The translations under genes were made by a program, and so were the position numbers. From the NCBI GenBank assembly GCA_025084515.1, contig JAJAGP010000240.1:163501-227500 (forward strand): a stretch of DNA of 64,000 nucleotides. The letters run 5' to 3'. This DNA comes from Ancistrus triradiatus. Lineage: Eukaryota > Chordata > Actinopteri > Siluriformes > Loricariidae. Within the stretch, counting starts at the first letter, position 1; each line of letters starts with the position of its first letter. Below are positions 1 to 11,299 of this stretch, piece after piece. The notes under the pieces are model-generated. The model made no database searches, had not been told where the DNA came from, and was given only the letters and a program-made list of their open reading frames with translations.

Positions 1-572
1 ATCACAATGATAAGATTTTTCGTATTAAATATACAGTTCAAGAATCTACAGGGACAGAACGGTTTGAGATTTCAGAATTTGGAAACCTAATGGAAACATG
101 GTGTATATAAAGCCTTATTCGACCGTGTTGAACTGCCTGCTATAATGCTAATACTGATCTTGATGAGGTTGTTGATACAATGAAGACGGAAATGTTCTTC
201 AGCAACCATTTTCCCACCAATCATGTGTGCATGTGATGTCTGACCCGGCCACAAGGCACAGCAAAGACTCGAACCCTAGTGCCTGAGCTTGTGAGCTGCC
301 CACCACTTGAACATTTGACCATTTTTCAATGATGAAAGTGTTACAATAATTACTATTAAGAACTATTTCCATATAATGTATGTGAGGGACTGGAAAAGCG
401 AAACAAGTTACATAACATGTCAACAATATATTCCATTCTGGGTTGGGTCTCAGCAACATATCATTTTAAAGCAACTTTTGACATGCATTTGCAAGAAAAA
501 GTTTGTGAACCCTTCGAAGTCCAGCAGAACCTCGGTATCTGAATATTCAGACAGCATGAGCCTATTTCTGTG
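1..572. other. Unassigned AT-rich sequence
   Basis: No gene or complete repeat is visible. Around 489-523 the string aagtttgtgaacccttcg resembles the terminus of the Tc1 family found at 24750-25675, so part may be a very decayed Tc1 scrap. Confidence 0.3.
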
Positions 573-760
573 GTACTGTGGACTGCGGGTAAGGTACTGA
601 ACTATGGACCAGAAGTTCCAGGGTTCAAATCCCACCTCTGCCAAGCTGCCACTGTTGGGTCCTTGAGCAAGGCCCTTAACCCACAATTGCTTGGGATTGT
701 AAGACTGTACCAATTGTAAGTCGCTCTGGATAAGGGCGTCTGCTAAATGCTGTAAATGTA
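573..760 (+). repeat. tRNA-derived SINE, family A
   Basis: Family A has a tRNA-like head with a PolIII B box (ggttcaaatcc), a body containing ccttaacccacaattgctt, and a tail gtcgctctggataagggcgt followed by tgctaaatg. That tail is shared with L2-clade LINEs of fishes, which are thought to supply the retrotransposition machinery. This copy is nearly full length, but its A-box region (tactgtggactgcgggtaag) has lost the usual agcctagcggtt stretch. Confidence 0.85.
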
Positions 761-1133
761 GTTCCATAATTCATAACCAAACCTACTTTTCATAGCATCA
801 GCCTAAAACTATGGTGCACTGGACTTTGATTGAATCTTTTCCCATTTATCTACATTTTTTCATGGCTCTTCTTCCACAGAGCATGTAGCTTGTTCTTCAC
901 CTCTACTACCCTTTGCACATTCTCTGCTTTTCTGTGTTTTTTAACACTAAAGGTAAAGGTAGAGATAAGAAGCTGTTCAGCACACCATCTGTGTCCACTA
1001 TCCTACACTGATACACACTCAGGCAATTTGATTTCTTGAACCAAGCATTCATTACAGTGGTCTGGTGCTTTGGATATAGAGCTAAAATAAGTCATATGTA
1101 ATAGCAAGGACTGAAACTACAGGAAGGAATTAG
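761..1133. other. No recognisable feature
   Basis: AT-rich sequence between a SINE and a Tc1 relic. I see no splice-flanked coding segment or known repeat here. Confidence 0.3.
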
Positions 1134-1345
1134 TATTTTTTCAGAAGGGGAACAGGGTGAAAAGGCTATGATATGCAAAAGCTCACTGAGATTGGAATGG
1201 AGACCAGTGGAATAGAGTATTATAGAGTAAAAAACTCTAGCTTAAACGTTTTGGGTCCAATCGTCAACAATACGTTATATATGATCATTATACCATTGCT
1301 AAAACAACAAATCTAGCGGTGGTCTAAGACTTTTGCACAGTACTG
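1134..1345 (+). mobile_element. Tc1 deletion derivative, family B (left part missing)
   Basis: Family B elements end in cttttgcacagtactg next to a TA dinucleotide and share a terminal repeat of about 35 bp that includes aatctaatggtggcctaag. On the coding strand they keep a short internal piece of Tc1 transposase, readable around RLRYAKAHRDWN and a VLWSD-type catalytic motif, and lack the rest. In this copy coding would run on the plus strand near 1160-1240, with stops. Only the right terminus is preserved. Confidence 0.7.
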
Positions 1346-1424
1346 TATGTGCCATATCTCCATTCTACACTAATTAAACACAAACAATTCAATTTTTTAA
1401 TAATTACAAACAGCAGCTCTGGTG

Positions 1425-1635
1425 GTCATAAGGGCCAACTGCTGGAAACAGCAGCTCCTGAGGGCCTGGGTTCAAATCCCGGGTGAGGCTGGCAATGTCA
1501 AAATTGGCTGGTGTGATTACGGAATCCTGTAATGGACTAGCACCCTGTCTGGGATGTATCTCTAGCTGTGCCCAGTCTATTCCCAGGTTAGACCCTCCTC
1601 CGTCACCCTGACTAGGATAAACAGGGATAAAACTG
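1425..1635 (+). repeat. tRNA-derived SINE, family Q
   Basis: A B-box-like ggttcaaatccc is followed by a body with atggactagcaccctgtctg, tgcccag and ccctgactaggataaac. This is a diverged form of the common teleost SINE 3' body (a 'gatggactggcgtcccatcc ... ccctgaccaggataaa' type). The copy is old and has no clear target duplication. Confidence 0.6.
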
Positions 1636-2329
1636 GAAGACAGGGAACACGCTAATTACTAGCTGCTAGACTTCCAAATGAACAGTTCAGATCAAAATAG
1701 GGTTCACAAGCCCTAATAGAGTGCTATAAATACCAGATTTGTGAAGTACAGACGTATTAAATGATCAGATATTTTTTTCTAACCAGGGCCCAATAACAAG
1801 CCAAAAATAGACCATGTTCTTGTGTTTCTATATTCACAGCAGCTGTGGTAGAGCTGCGGTTTCTCCAGCAGGGCCTAGCCATCCTTTTGCCAAAACATTC
1901 TGTAAAGACGCACTCCATCTGTCCTGACTGACGTGGTGTGTGAAACCATTAATCACGGACATACGCCGCAGATCCTAAAGATCTGCAGTGCATATAGTAT
2001 GACAAGTAAATAAAGCACCATCATTCATAATTAAGGCTGATCTAATCCCAAACGTGCAGAGGGAATCAATGCTGCTTAGGGAACTAGCAGGAAGGAAGCA
2101 TCGGGGTTTTCAGCTACACATACTGAGAAAATGATCTCTCAGAGGACATGTTTTACTTGAATAAAACACTTTGTTCTTTATATAAAATCTATACACAGTA
2201 CTCGTTATACAATATACACTGTCACTCTTTTCTTACAGTCTGAAATCAAAACCTGTTAAACACATTTTTCCGACTTTACACATCTTTCCTGGCAACATTC
2301 AATTAAAACATTATATAAAAACCAGAATA
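1636..2329. other. No recognisable feature
   Basis: About 700 bases of AT-rich sequence with no repeat family, exon or simple repeat that I can name. Confidence 0.3.
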
Positions 2330-2555
2330 ACAGGGTTGTAAAACTGACTAGCCCCATGACTTAATACTTTGTAGAGCCACCTTTTGTTTTAATTAAAGCC
2401 ATCTGTCTTATTGAATAGGTCTCCAACAGCTTTGTACATCTAGATTGGGAATAATTTGCCCACTGTTCCCTGAAAATTTGTTTGACTTCAGGCAAATTTA
2501 GTGGTGAGAGGTCTCTTCAAGCTCTGACTTGGCCACTCTAGGACATTCATACTCC
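2330..2555 (-). mobile_element. Decayed Tc1-like fragment
   Basis: The stretch contains cttaatactttgtagagcca, ccttttgtttt, tttgcccactgttccc and ggccactctaggacattca. These resemble the reverse strand of the 3' transposase region of vertebrate Tc1-like elements; a parallel string is visible at 44885-45125 (ctcaatactttgtaac ... ggccactctagg). No termini are preserved. Confidence 0.45.
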
Positions 2556-2804
2556 TATCCTAAAGCCACTTATTTGTTTATTTATCTGATGTGTTTAGGG
2601 TCCTGGTGATTTTTTTGTGTTACCACGAACTACTAGTCTTCAACAAACAGAGGCTTTTATATTGAAGCAATCAAACTACAATTGTTGTTAAATGGGGGAC
2701 AATTAGCAAGGTGTGTGACCCGGAAGGTGAACGGTTCGTACCTGAGCCAGTTTATAAAGATTTCTCGAAAGGGGATGATCACTTATCCAGAGAAGTTATT
2801 GCAC

Positions 2805-2925
2805 GAGGGGTGTAGCGATGCATCGCGATGCAAAAATGTCATAATCCATCGTAGAGATCGACAATATCATCTAATGCACTTGCATATTTCAGACACCAGA
2901 GGGCACAATCTTACATCAGGTCTCC
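2805..2925 (-). mobile_element. hAT family H fragment
   Basis: The segment starts with gaggggtgtagcgatgcat and contains gacaccagagggcacaatc. It matches, in reverse orientation, the right end of the complete family H element at 38564-39080, which has taacgatgcattgcgatg and gacaccagagggcgcaatc. Only this end is present. Confidence 0.6.
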
Positions 2926-3424
2926 ACAAACTTAAAACTTCTAACTTCTTTTAATTTCAGCAGCAGTTTTTCTTGAAATGTTTATTCAAGAACAGTACAC
3001 GACCGTTTCGCCTCTATATCAGGGGGTTTCCGTCACATGAATCCATGTGAACACTGAATTTAGAGCAAGCAACAGTTTAGCATCACTTGGGGATTTTATA
3101 AGTTTAGAACCCACAACCATGAAACTTCAAGCAGAAATGATTCCCATTAGCATATATCTCAAAACACTTAGTGCTTGAATAATTAATGAAAACGCAAAAA
3201 CACGTTCAGACGTTTCGCCAGAGCTAATAAAGTCTGCATGGTGTCAAAGCATTACATTTAAACAAGCGCAAACAGCTGCAAAAGGATGCTACTGATCATC
3301 AGATCTTCTCTTCTTAGCCACAGAATGTTTTATATGAGTGAATTCCAATCACGCGTAAAAGAAACCCACAAATAAATAATGCACTATATAAACTTTCCAC
3401 TATTTATTTAATAAATGCACCTCC
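2926..3424. other. No recognisable feature
   Basis: AT-rich, with no clear repeat or coding signature. The segment 2985-3050 (tttcgcctctatatcagggg) is unique-looking. Confidence 0.25.
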
Positions 3425-3545
3425 AGTGGCTCAGCAGTCAGTTGAGGGAATCGACCGTCTTTTTCAATCCTGGATGCAATGTAAAGGATGGGTGATACGT
3501 TTATGTCACTCTAAACTGGCCCGATGTGAATGTGACTGTTAAACA
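3425..3545 (+). repeat. Decayed tRNA-SINE fragment, family Q type
   Basis: A gtggctcagcagtcagttg head, a weak B-box region (tttcaatcctgg) and a middle containing gtgatacgtttatgtcactc then taaactggcccgatgtgaat follow the layout of common teleost tRNA-SINEs. The copy is short and diverged. Confidence 0.4.
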
Positions 3546-3958
3546 AAATGTTAAACAAAAGTCCAAGCCCTATATGCATATACTCACTGGACAAGAAATT
3601 AGTCACCTGTGACTGAAATGTACCTAATAGTGTGTAATACGTTCACAAATTCTGACGAGAATGTCCTGTAGGCTGACATTTTAGAGCGTTCACATCGATA
3701 CACCTGCAAAGTCAGCTAACTTCCTTCACACTATGGCCTTTGGTCCGCCCAAATGCATTCCCTCTTTGGCCAATCATTAACATCTGCTTTGTGACCCATT
3801 TTACACATATAGAACGAGACATTCACTGCACTGTACCACCTCTGCTCAATCTATGAATCCTGTCGGACACCCCACAGGTATTTATAGCACGGACAACGCC
3901 ATCTCTGCAGGAGCCAACCATCTTAAACACAGGTTTTTTTTTGTCCGTCGAGTATATA
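3546..3958. other. No recognisable feature
   Basis: Unique-looking AT-rich sequence between a SINE scrap and a Tc1 derivative. Nothing can be assigned. Confidence 0.25.
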
Positions 3959-4391
3959 CAGCACTGTGCAAAAGTCTTAGGCCACCATTGGAATTGTTGT
4001 ATTAACAATAGTATAATGACCATTGTTATCAATCGAACTCAAAAATGTCAAACTTGGTTACATCACTCCATAATACTCTTTCCACTGAACGTCATTCAAA
4101 TATTTGTGAGCTTTCGAATATCTAAGCCTTTACAGCTTGCCTTTACAGTGGTTTCTTGGCTGCTACCCTTCCAAAAAGACCATTCCTGACCAAGCTTCTT
4201 CAGCTGCTATTGTTCAAGTGTAAGTGGAGGTCACGCTAAATATTTACCACTGTTGTCTATAAGCTGTTTCCTGCATTTTCTGGTTGTATTCTAATAAAAA
4301 GAGTGAGAAATAATTACATATGATCATTATTCCACTGCTAAAACAATTTGAAATCGAATCTAATGGTGGCCTTACACTTTTGCACAGTACT
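3959..4391 (-). mobile_element. Tc1 deletion derivative, family B, near complete
   Basis: Both ends are present: cagcactgtgcaaaagtcttagg after a TA on the left, and cttttgcacagtact on the right, giving an element of about 430 bp. The minus strand reads a VLWSDVTKFDIF-like catalytic segment (around 4035-4075) and, further along, a tryptophan-rich stretch equivalent to the FGRVAAKKP part of Tc1 transposase. The N-terminal HTH region and the C-terminal half are gone, so it cannot encode a working transposase. Confidence 0.75.
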
Positions 4392-5890
4392 AAACTATTC
4401 ACAGCATGAGCTCTCTGTTCATCAATGTGTCTGGTTTGTTAATTCAGAAATAAACCCCATTTAAAACAAAGCTTTATTCCATGTAAATCTGATTGTAATC
4501 AGTGCACAACTTTTTATTCCACTACACTACGCTAACATTGTGCCTATCGTTGTAAATCGCTGACTTTCCTTAAAATAAATGATTTCTTACAACTCTGGTG
4601 TATCGAGTTGCTGCTGGTGTGAAAGCAGGGTATGCAGCCACAAAAAATCCAATATAGCAGCCGTGGAAGCTCATTACTGAAACCTAGAGATCCTCTACCC
4701 AAACATAATCACCCAACAACACTTATGCAAAACTAAAGCGGACCCATTACTGCGCCTTGATGCTTTCTGAGTTGGCTGCTTCAGAAATCAACTAAAGTTC
4801 TACTTCATTATAAACTGATACTACAATAACGGATCAATAAGGAGGAATGAAAGCCCCCAGACCCAGCATCAGACAAACAAAGATCAGTCCAAACAGCCAG
4901 AGGAGTGTCGAAGTCCAAGAGAAAAGAGGTAGTCAGTAACGAAACGCCGCAGCCGAACGAAAGGACTTGGGATCCCCGCTGATTCAAAAACATAACCAAA
5001 CCCTTCTCCCAGGCTCATGCTGTATTTGTTTGCAGCTCCTAATTATTTAAACATCTATCGCAGACAAGGTGCCTCAGGCAACCCTCGCATTTGCATTCTG
5101 CTATTTTCTAATGCTCCTCGTATCTAAGAGCAGAGCTGGATTCCTTTTTTTTCTCAGCTCAGCCTTCAGAGAAGTTGAACGCTTAATTATAGATGAATGG
5201 ATTCTGCAGTCGTTGGAGCAGGCTGAGACCTGGGCACGGGCTCAGAAATCCACATTTGATCCAATTTCCATCAGATAGACAAACCTTGTGCTGCACTTCC
5301 AGACCGGACTGCGAGCAGCCAAAACTCTGTGTTGGATTTATGGGTTTGGGTGAAACTGGTTATGTAAAAATGCTCGGTAATACAGACGGTCAACGACCTA
5401 AACTCACATCTCCAATCATAAAGGTTTTTACTGCTGAGTTTTAATGTCAGGATGAGACAACATCTGACTGAACTGACAGATTTTGGACACAAGGTCAGGT
5501 TGTGACATTTCCAGGCTCGCTGAAGATAGAACGCCAAGTCTGTAGCTCACAACCTCCTGGAATATCAGTTACACGATCATGATGATGTAACTCCTCAAAC
5601 TCTAACACAAACTGACTTTCATTCCAGAGTCGTAAAAAAAATAGGTCACATTTTTTAAGGACTGCATTTTTATGGTGTAATAATATTTGGATTTTTTTAT
5701 GTTACAGTTTACAGGTTTGGACTTTAACCTGTTCAGGGTCCTGCTGGGGGGGGGGGGGGGGGGGGCAATGACCCTGAATGACAGTCTAGCTGCGGGAACT
5801 TAATGTTGGTCCACCACAAGTTATTGCATTGATAAACATTCATAAACACATCTACAAGGTAATGGTACTGGGGTGGGTTTTAGGTGTGTA
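4392..5890. other. Unassigned stretch with a G20 tract
   Basis: No mobile element or exon was identified. Positions 4800-5540 are less AT-rich and look unique. A homopolymer of 20 G sits at 5746-5765 and is listed separately. Confidence 0.3.
5746..5765 (+). repeat. Poly(G)20 homopolymer
   Basis: Twenty consecutive G residues follow ctgct and precede caatgacc. Long G runs are rare in vertebrate DNA, can fold as quadruplexes, and are prone to slippage and sequencing error, so the exact length is uncertain. Confidence 0.9.
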
Positions 5891-6370
5891 CAACATTGTG
5901 CAAAAGTCCTAGACAAACACCATTAGATTAAGATATACCATTGTTTTTAACAATGGTATAATGACCATATATTATTATTATTCAGTCTCTTTATTAGAGT
6001 ACAACCTGAAAATACAGCAAAATTAAACGCAATGTTAAAAAAACCGGAAAATCAGAAAAAAACAGCTTCTATAGGCTACAGTGCCAGGTATTTAGTGTGA
6101 CCTCCCCTTAAACTGGGAGTTTCATCGAGATGCCAAGTTGACCCCTGTACAGTCTGAAAAGCTTGATCAGAAACTTTTTTCTTAAAGGGGCACAACAGGG
6201 TGAGAAGCTAAAGCTCACAAAGACTGGAATGAAGATCAGTATTAAAGAGTACTATGGAGTGATTAATCAAAGTTTTTGAGTTCAATCGTCAATATTAAGT
6301 CATATATGGTCATTATACCATTGCTAAAACAACAAATCTAATGGTGGCCTAAGACTTTTGCAAAGTACTG
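5891..6370 (+). mobile_element. Tc1 deletion derivative, family B, complete
   Basis: The element starts with caacattgtgcaaaagtcct after TA and ends with gacttttgcaaagtactg before TA, about 480 bp. The plus strand carries the transposase remnant (agcaagcttgatcag-like linker, then an AHKDWNEDQ-like stretch and a YYGV catalytic region) with stops. Orientation is opposite to the copy at 3959-4391. Confidence 0.75.
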
Positions 6371-7254
6371 TATAGTTGTATGTTATATAAGTTTATTACT
6401 GTTCATATATATGTTTTCCGCTTAAGGACACGCACTGATATTGATACAAAGCACATAAACGTTAAAACGATTTCACTAGCTCCCCCTTGTGGATAATCTT
6501 TAGTCTTCTAAACATGACCATTTTAGAAAGTAGTTCACACTGCAGTCCCTCAGTCCCACAAAAACAAACAGAAAAAAAATTAAGCATTTGAACCACAGGT
6601 ATTTACAAGGATTAAGTTATGATCTATTAAAACTTTTAACTTCTGTAAATAGCACTCAAACATGAGCTGTTTTTTAAAAAAAGGTCTTCTCAGTTTATTT
6701 AAAAGTTATATTTATGACGAGTCTAACATTTAAACAACAACAGCAACATCAAAAACAAATTTCAGTCCATAGTCTAAGCCTTATTTTAGGAAAACCTCTG
6801 CATTTTAGTCCAGGCAGCCAGACTGCACCCCTGTCCACATGGCCACATGGTGAGTAGTTAGCTACTCACCTGCTATTTTAAGTCTGAAAATGAGTGTGTA
6901 AAATAAAATCAGTACAACCTGTTTGCTAGTCATGTACTGACTAGCTATTTTGAGCTAAGGTAAACTAGTGACTACAAAAACCTTTTGGGTAAGGAAAAAG
7001 CTTTTCAAATCCGTACAAAAATACAACATACAAAGACTTTGTACAAAAGAATTTGGGAAGTCATACACATTTTATAAGGTTTTCAAATCTGACTTTGGAC
7101 CACTTCAGTACACTGCTCCACAAATACAAGCCTGGCATCTTTCCAGAAGCTAACTGACTTGCAACACATACCAGATTTAAGTTTGTTTCCTATTAACGTA
7201 GTTTAAAAAGGAGCACCCGGACTTATGCATGTGTAGAAATGCAGAGAATACAAG

Positions 7255-7258
<4 letters not shown>
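6371..7258. other. No recognisable feature
   Basis: AT-rich sequence of about 890 bases. The 61-aa open frame near 6968-7153 has no family resemblance and no splice context. Confidence 0.3.

Positions 7259-7294
<36 letters not shown>
7259..7294 (+). repeat. (GA)n microsatellite
   Basis: An uninterrupted GA dinucleotide run of about 36 bases, ending in gagacagtgc. Confidence 0.95.
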
Positions 7295-7297
<3 letters not shown>

Positions 7298-7661
7298 TGC
7301 TAGAGGGCTGTCATCTATAATTTAACCGTCCTCACTCAGCGCTCCGCTTTATTAAATGATCTTCAGCATGCGCTGTGCTACATTATTTTTATAAATCACC
7401 CCAAAGAATAACATCTCCGAAATGATCGCCACAGTTTCCCTCTGCACCTAAATCTATTACAGTCGTTAATTGATTAGATCATCGACTCTTTGCAGCAAGA
7501 ACGTGTAGCAGCTGCTGTTCTACTGAACAAAGGTAAGATCTTTAGAGGCAATTTCTTAATTGCACACACACACGGTTAAAATGACACCCAAGCTTTATTG
7601 CAATAAAGAAACGAGGCAGTTGTTAGGAACAGCATCACCACTGAGGAGACCTATGACTGTA

Positions 7662-7973
7662 CACTTTATTGGGTACACCTCCTTGTTTCTTCACTGTCCA
7701 TTTGATCAGTTCCACTTACCATATAGAAGCACTTTGTAGTTCTACAATTACAGACTGTAGTACACAGTTTGTGTTAATCATCCTCTAATGCCATAGGATG
7801 CTGCTTAAGGGATGCTGGTGGCTGGATATTTTTGGTTAGTGGACTATTTTCAGTCCAGCTGGTGGAACTCTGATCCACTCATACCAGTGCAACACACACC
7901 AAACTGCATCTACTGTATATGATAAGAGGAATTGATAGAGGAGGTGTTCCTAATAAAGTGTCCAGTGAGTGTA
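7662..7973. mobile_element. Non-autonomous DNA transposon, family G
   Basis: The ends form an imperfect terminal inverted repeat of about 22 bp. The left end reads cactttattgggtacacctc and the right end is the complement of cactttattaggaacacctc. A TA precedes the left end and the right end continues tccagtgagtgta. The interior (about 270 bp) has no reading frame of note. Elements with these termini are common in teleost genomes; I cannot assign the superfamily from sequence alone. A truncated relative is at 59151-59405. Confidence 0.7.
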
Positions 7974-8569
7974 TAAGGTTGGCATTTTATCACACAACCC
8001 ATTTTTTTTGTGTGCAAATGTTCACCTCCAAACGCAATAAACTAATTAATCAGACGTTAAAGTGCTTTCAATCTGTAAACCACCCAACATCCCAAGTCCT
8101 CCAGCTGTAGCTATATCTCAATTCTGCTCCAGCAGATGAACCACCAGACAAACTGGGATTGGCGCCATTGCAAAGGGTGGCACACGATCCCAGCCCTGCT
8201 GGCCCGACATCAACCGTTTTGGGGAAGCCAAAAAAGCAACAACAAAATTCCACTGGCTTTGAACGCTTTCCTCATGCCACAGAGGCCAAAACAGAGCCAA
8301 CGACCACAGAGAGAGCCAACAAAGAGCAAAATGTCAAAGTTAATATGGGCACTGAGACCATAAATTAACCACGTATATGTAGTTACGAGGTTCCTTCGGG
8401 CTCAGGCTGGCCAGCTACAACAACGCCGACTGAACTTATGACACTTGTGGGCTTTTATACCATAAAAAAGCACATAACCACCTGACTTAATGTGCCACAC
8501 GCTTTAACGTTAGATCCCTGGTCTATCACAAAGAATCAAGATCCACTGCATATAAACACTTACGCAGTC
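7974..8569. other. Unassigned sequence with a GC-richer unique block
   Basis: Positions 8110-8370 are noticeably GC-richer, with no repeat signature (for example ggcgccattgcaaagggtgg). Open frames exist on both strands, but no family or splice sites can be recognised. It may be conserved non-coding DNA or simply unique intron sequence. Confidence 0.25.
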
Positions 8570-8570
8570 T

Positions 8571-8935
8571 AGGGTTGCAGTAGAACCTGGGGTTCAAGAG
8601 TACACCCTGGATGGAATATCAGCCCATACAGCACAGAATCACTGAAATTCTGTAACTGATCATGAACTATATAAACATGAAGTGATAGGATGCCTGCAGC
8701 ACAGAGGGAATTCATTAGCCCATCACTGTGGAGACCCAGGTTCAATCCCAGCATGATTGTCTGTCTGAGGGATGGGAAGCCAAGGGGCTGGGCCATCACC
8801 AGGAGCTGCAACAATGACCCCTGGTGTGTCCTGTATGGACTGATACCCCATCCAGGATGTAGTTCTGGCTCTGCCTGTTGAGTACAGGAATAGGCTCTGG
8901 ATGCCTCCAAACCTGACCAGTTCAAGTAAATAAAA
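8571..8935 (+). repeat. tRNA-derived SINE, family Q
   Basis: The B-box-like caggttcaatcccagc near 8740 is followed by gtatggactgataccccatc, ggatgtagttctggctctgc, aataggctctgg and cctgaccagttcaagtaaa. This is the same 3' body as the copies at 1425 and 14135. The 5' portion (8571-8640) repeats part of the same body, so two partial copies may be fused. Confidence 0.55.
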
Positions 8936-11047
8936 CTGCAAAAAATAAAAAGAAGGTGGTAGTATCTTCAGGCTTCTGTAGGTGGCGTTGCACAATGATG
9001 GCCAGGATATAAATGGCTGGGGTGTGCGATGGGATTAATAGATTGAGAAGAGTGGATGTCTCGTTTCATGTGAAGAAATAAGGAGTCCCAAAGGAGTAAA
9101 AAAGTGATTGCATTTATATTTGGACGTGCCAAAGGCCATAGTGTGAAGGAAGTCATACAGGTCTACCTACAAAAATCCCAGAATTCGTGGAGGTATTACA
9201 CGCTATTAGATACATTTCAGTCACATCTTCTGTGTCCGGTGAGTATACGTATTATACTTCTAAACGATTCCATTATGATCTCCCCTATTGTTACTTGACA
9301 TTTTAATTACTTTTATATACAAGTTGTCTTTCTGCACTGCCAAATACCTTCTTATTTCAATCAAATTTCACTTTTTAATCTCACTTTTTCTGGTCAGGTT
9401 TTCATGGGCTCTATCCCCAGGAAACACGACTGGAATGTTATATTATTTATCCAATATCTAGACATTTTAGTAAAGTTTTTTTACCTTTTCACACATGCCT
9501 ATCATTTTACTTCTTTTGGGAATTTATTTATTCAACACAGTTCTACAAAGGGAGCCCAAAGTCTGAGACCACTAGTGATGCTCCTACAGGTGGTCCCCAA
9601 TTTATGATGGGGTTACGTTCTGGTAAACAACAATTGAGTGAAATGTTAAATATTAAAAATAAATCAGAAATGATTAGTGGTATGTTCTCCTGACCTAGAC
9701 CCAATCATTTATGGGGCACTTGAAGACAGAGAAAGTCAAGCATTCAGTAACATCACAAGATCCTCAATTCATGCTGGATACCATGAGTCATCAGATTTTG
9801 CACTTCTGGAGTCCCTGACACACAAATACGTGAGCATCTTAATAATAATAATACAAAAAAACAATCTGAAGGCAAATTCAGAAGGGTGTAAGGTGTTACA
9901 CTGTTGCCTGATTCTATTTACCACAATGATGAGCAATTAGCGTTCTGATCTAATTCTCTCGCGCCTTCGAGGAGCAGAACGGAACCGTTCACAAGGTAAG
10001 CAAGTCATTAATATGCTGAAGGATTTCAGATTGTGTTTTCTCCCTCTGGATGTTGCAAACACAGTGCCTGAATTTGGCCTGGGGTAATTTCTTATTATGT
10101 ATGCTCAAGTGTGTGTCTGTGTTTTTGCGATTAAGAAAGGGGAGGCATAATGAATGAGAGAGAGAGAGCGAGTGTAATAGATTTTGACTGGAGAAATCCA
10201 TAAATGAATTAAGATGCAAAAGCTTCGTACATTAAGCGCGGAGTCGTGACTATGATTAATATTAGGAAGCCCTCAGCTATTGAGAATCAGGAACTCTGGC
10301 CAAGAGAGATTAAGGAAGCCATTAAGGAGGAGGTGTAATAATATTCATTTACTTACACAAACGTTAGTGACAACAGGAAGATTTTTACCTGTGCAATATT
10401 TATGTGCAGCTCAGTCCGATGGGATCACAATGAAAGCAGTATTTACAGTACGCCTGTGGAGGAATCAACAAAATGCTGATCCCTGCTGATTGGAATAAAT
10501 GGCTGACTGTATAACCGGATGAAAACAACATAAAATGGGCGTGACCGTGGCATGTCTGGTCTGCATAACATGAAACACAGCATGCCCCTTTCCCTGAAAA
10601 GGCCCTGTAGCTCGGGAGCCCCTGGCATGGCTCAGCACTCACCCTGCCGGAGGCGTGTAGAACGCTGTTTAGTGAAGCGCCCGGAGGGTCCGGAGTCAGA
10701 GACTGACAAGGGTCTGGTGCGAGGATGAGATCCAGGATAGGACTGACAGAGTTAGGGGTTCCGTCTGTTACAGGCCCGGGAACCATTGCACGTGACACAG
10801 ACCAGCATTACTTCTGTAACAATGAGCTTCCATGCTGATCTCAAATCTTCAATGTCCAGAAGACACTGAATTATCGCCTATACATTTCATTTATGATGCC
10901 AATACATTTATGCGCCGGATATCGAATGGTCGCAAATAGGATTACACCCACACATTGTCTTGAAATATCTTGAAATATAATTATCTCTTTTAATTTTTAT
11001 ACTTAGCTTCTGTCTATTTAAAACACTAATTCTTAGATATAACATCT
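8936..11047. other. Mostly unassigned sequence
   Basis: At 9588-9655 there is a short repeat (ggtccccaatttatgatggg) related to the element at 21514. At 10158-10172 there is a small GA run. Positions 10600-10810 are GC-rich and contain an exon-like minus-strand open segment, described under findings. The remainder shows nothing recognisable. Confidence 0.3.
9588..9655 (+). repeat. Terminal fragment of unclassified repeat N
   Basis: The string acaggtggtccccaatttat then gatggggttacgttctgg matches the left ends of the two longer copies at 21514 and 33090 in order and spacing. Only about 65 bp are recognisable. Confidence 0.5.
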
Positions 11048-11180
11048 AGGCAGGATGTTGGGATCCTCTTCGAGTCCTCATCAGGTTTCTTCCTTATAAC
11101 ATTTAGGGAGTTTTTCCTTGCCACTGTCACCCCAGGCTTGCTCAATTACAGCTGTGGGTCTGGATAAAGCTGACTGACAT
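11048..11180 (+). mobile_element. L2-type LINE 3' UTR fragment
   Basis: The segment has ggatgttgggatcctcttcg, caggtttcttccttataaca, gggagtttttccttgccact and aggcttgctcaa. This is the conserved 3' UTR of fish L2-clade LINEs, and a parallel copy lies at 13035-13255. It sits just upstream of an L2 reverse-transcriptase relic, so it belongs to a separate older insertion. Confidence 0.65.
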
Positions 11181-11299
11181 TTGCCTCTTTATCCTTGTCA
11201 GAACTTTTCACTTACTTAATGCTGTAGCTTTTTAATGCTAATACGTCCTACACCTCACTCTAACCTTAACCTCACTAATCAAATGCATCCATTTTGGAA

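Noticed and set aside
573..760. tRNA gene suggested by A- and B-box-like sequences in SINE heads
   Set aside because: The heads cannot fold into a full cloverleaf with an anticodon stem in my reading, and they are followed by a shared SINE body and tail at many loci.
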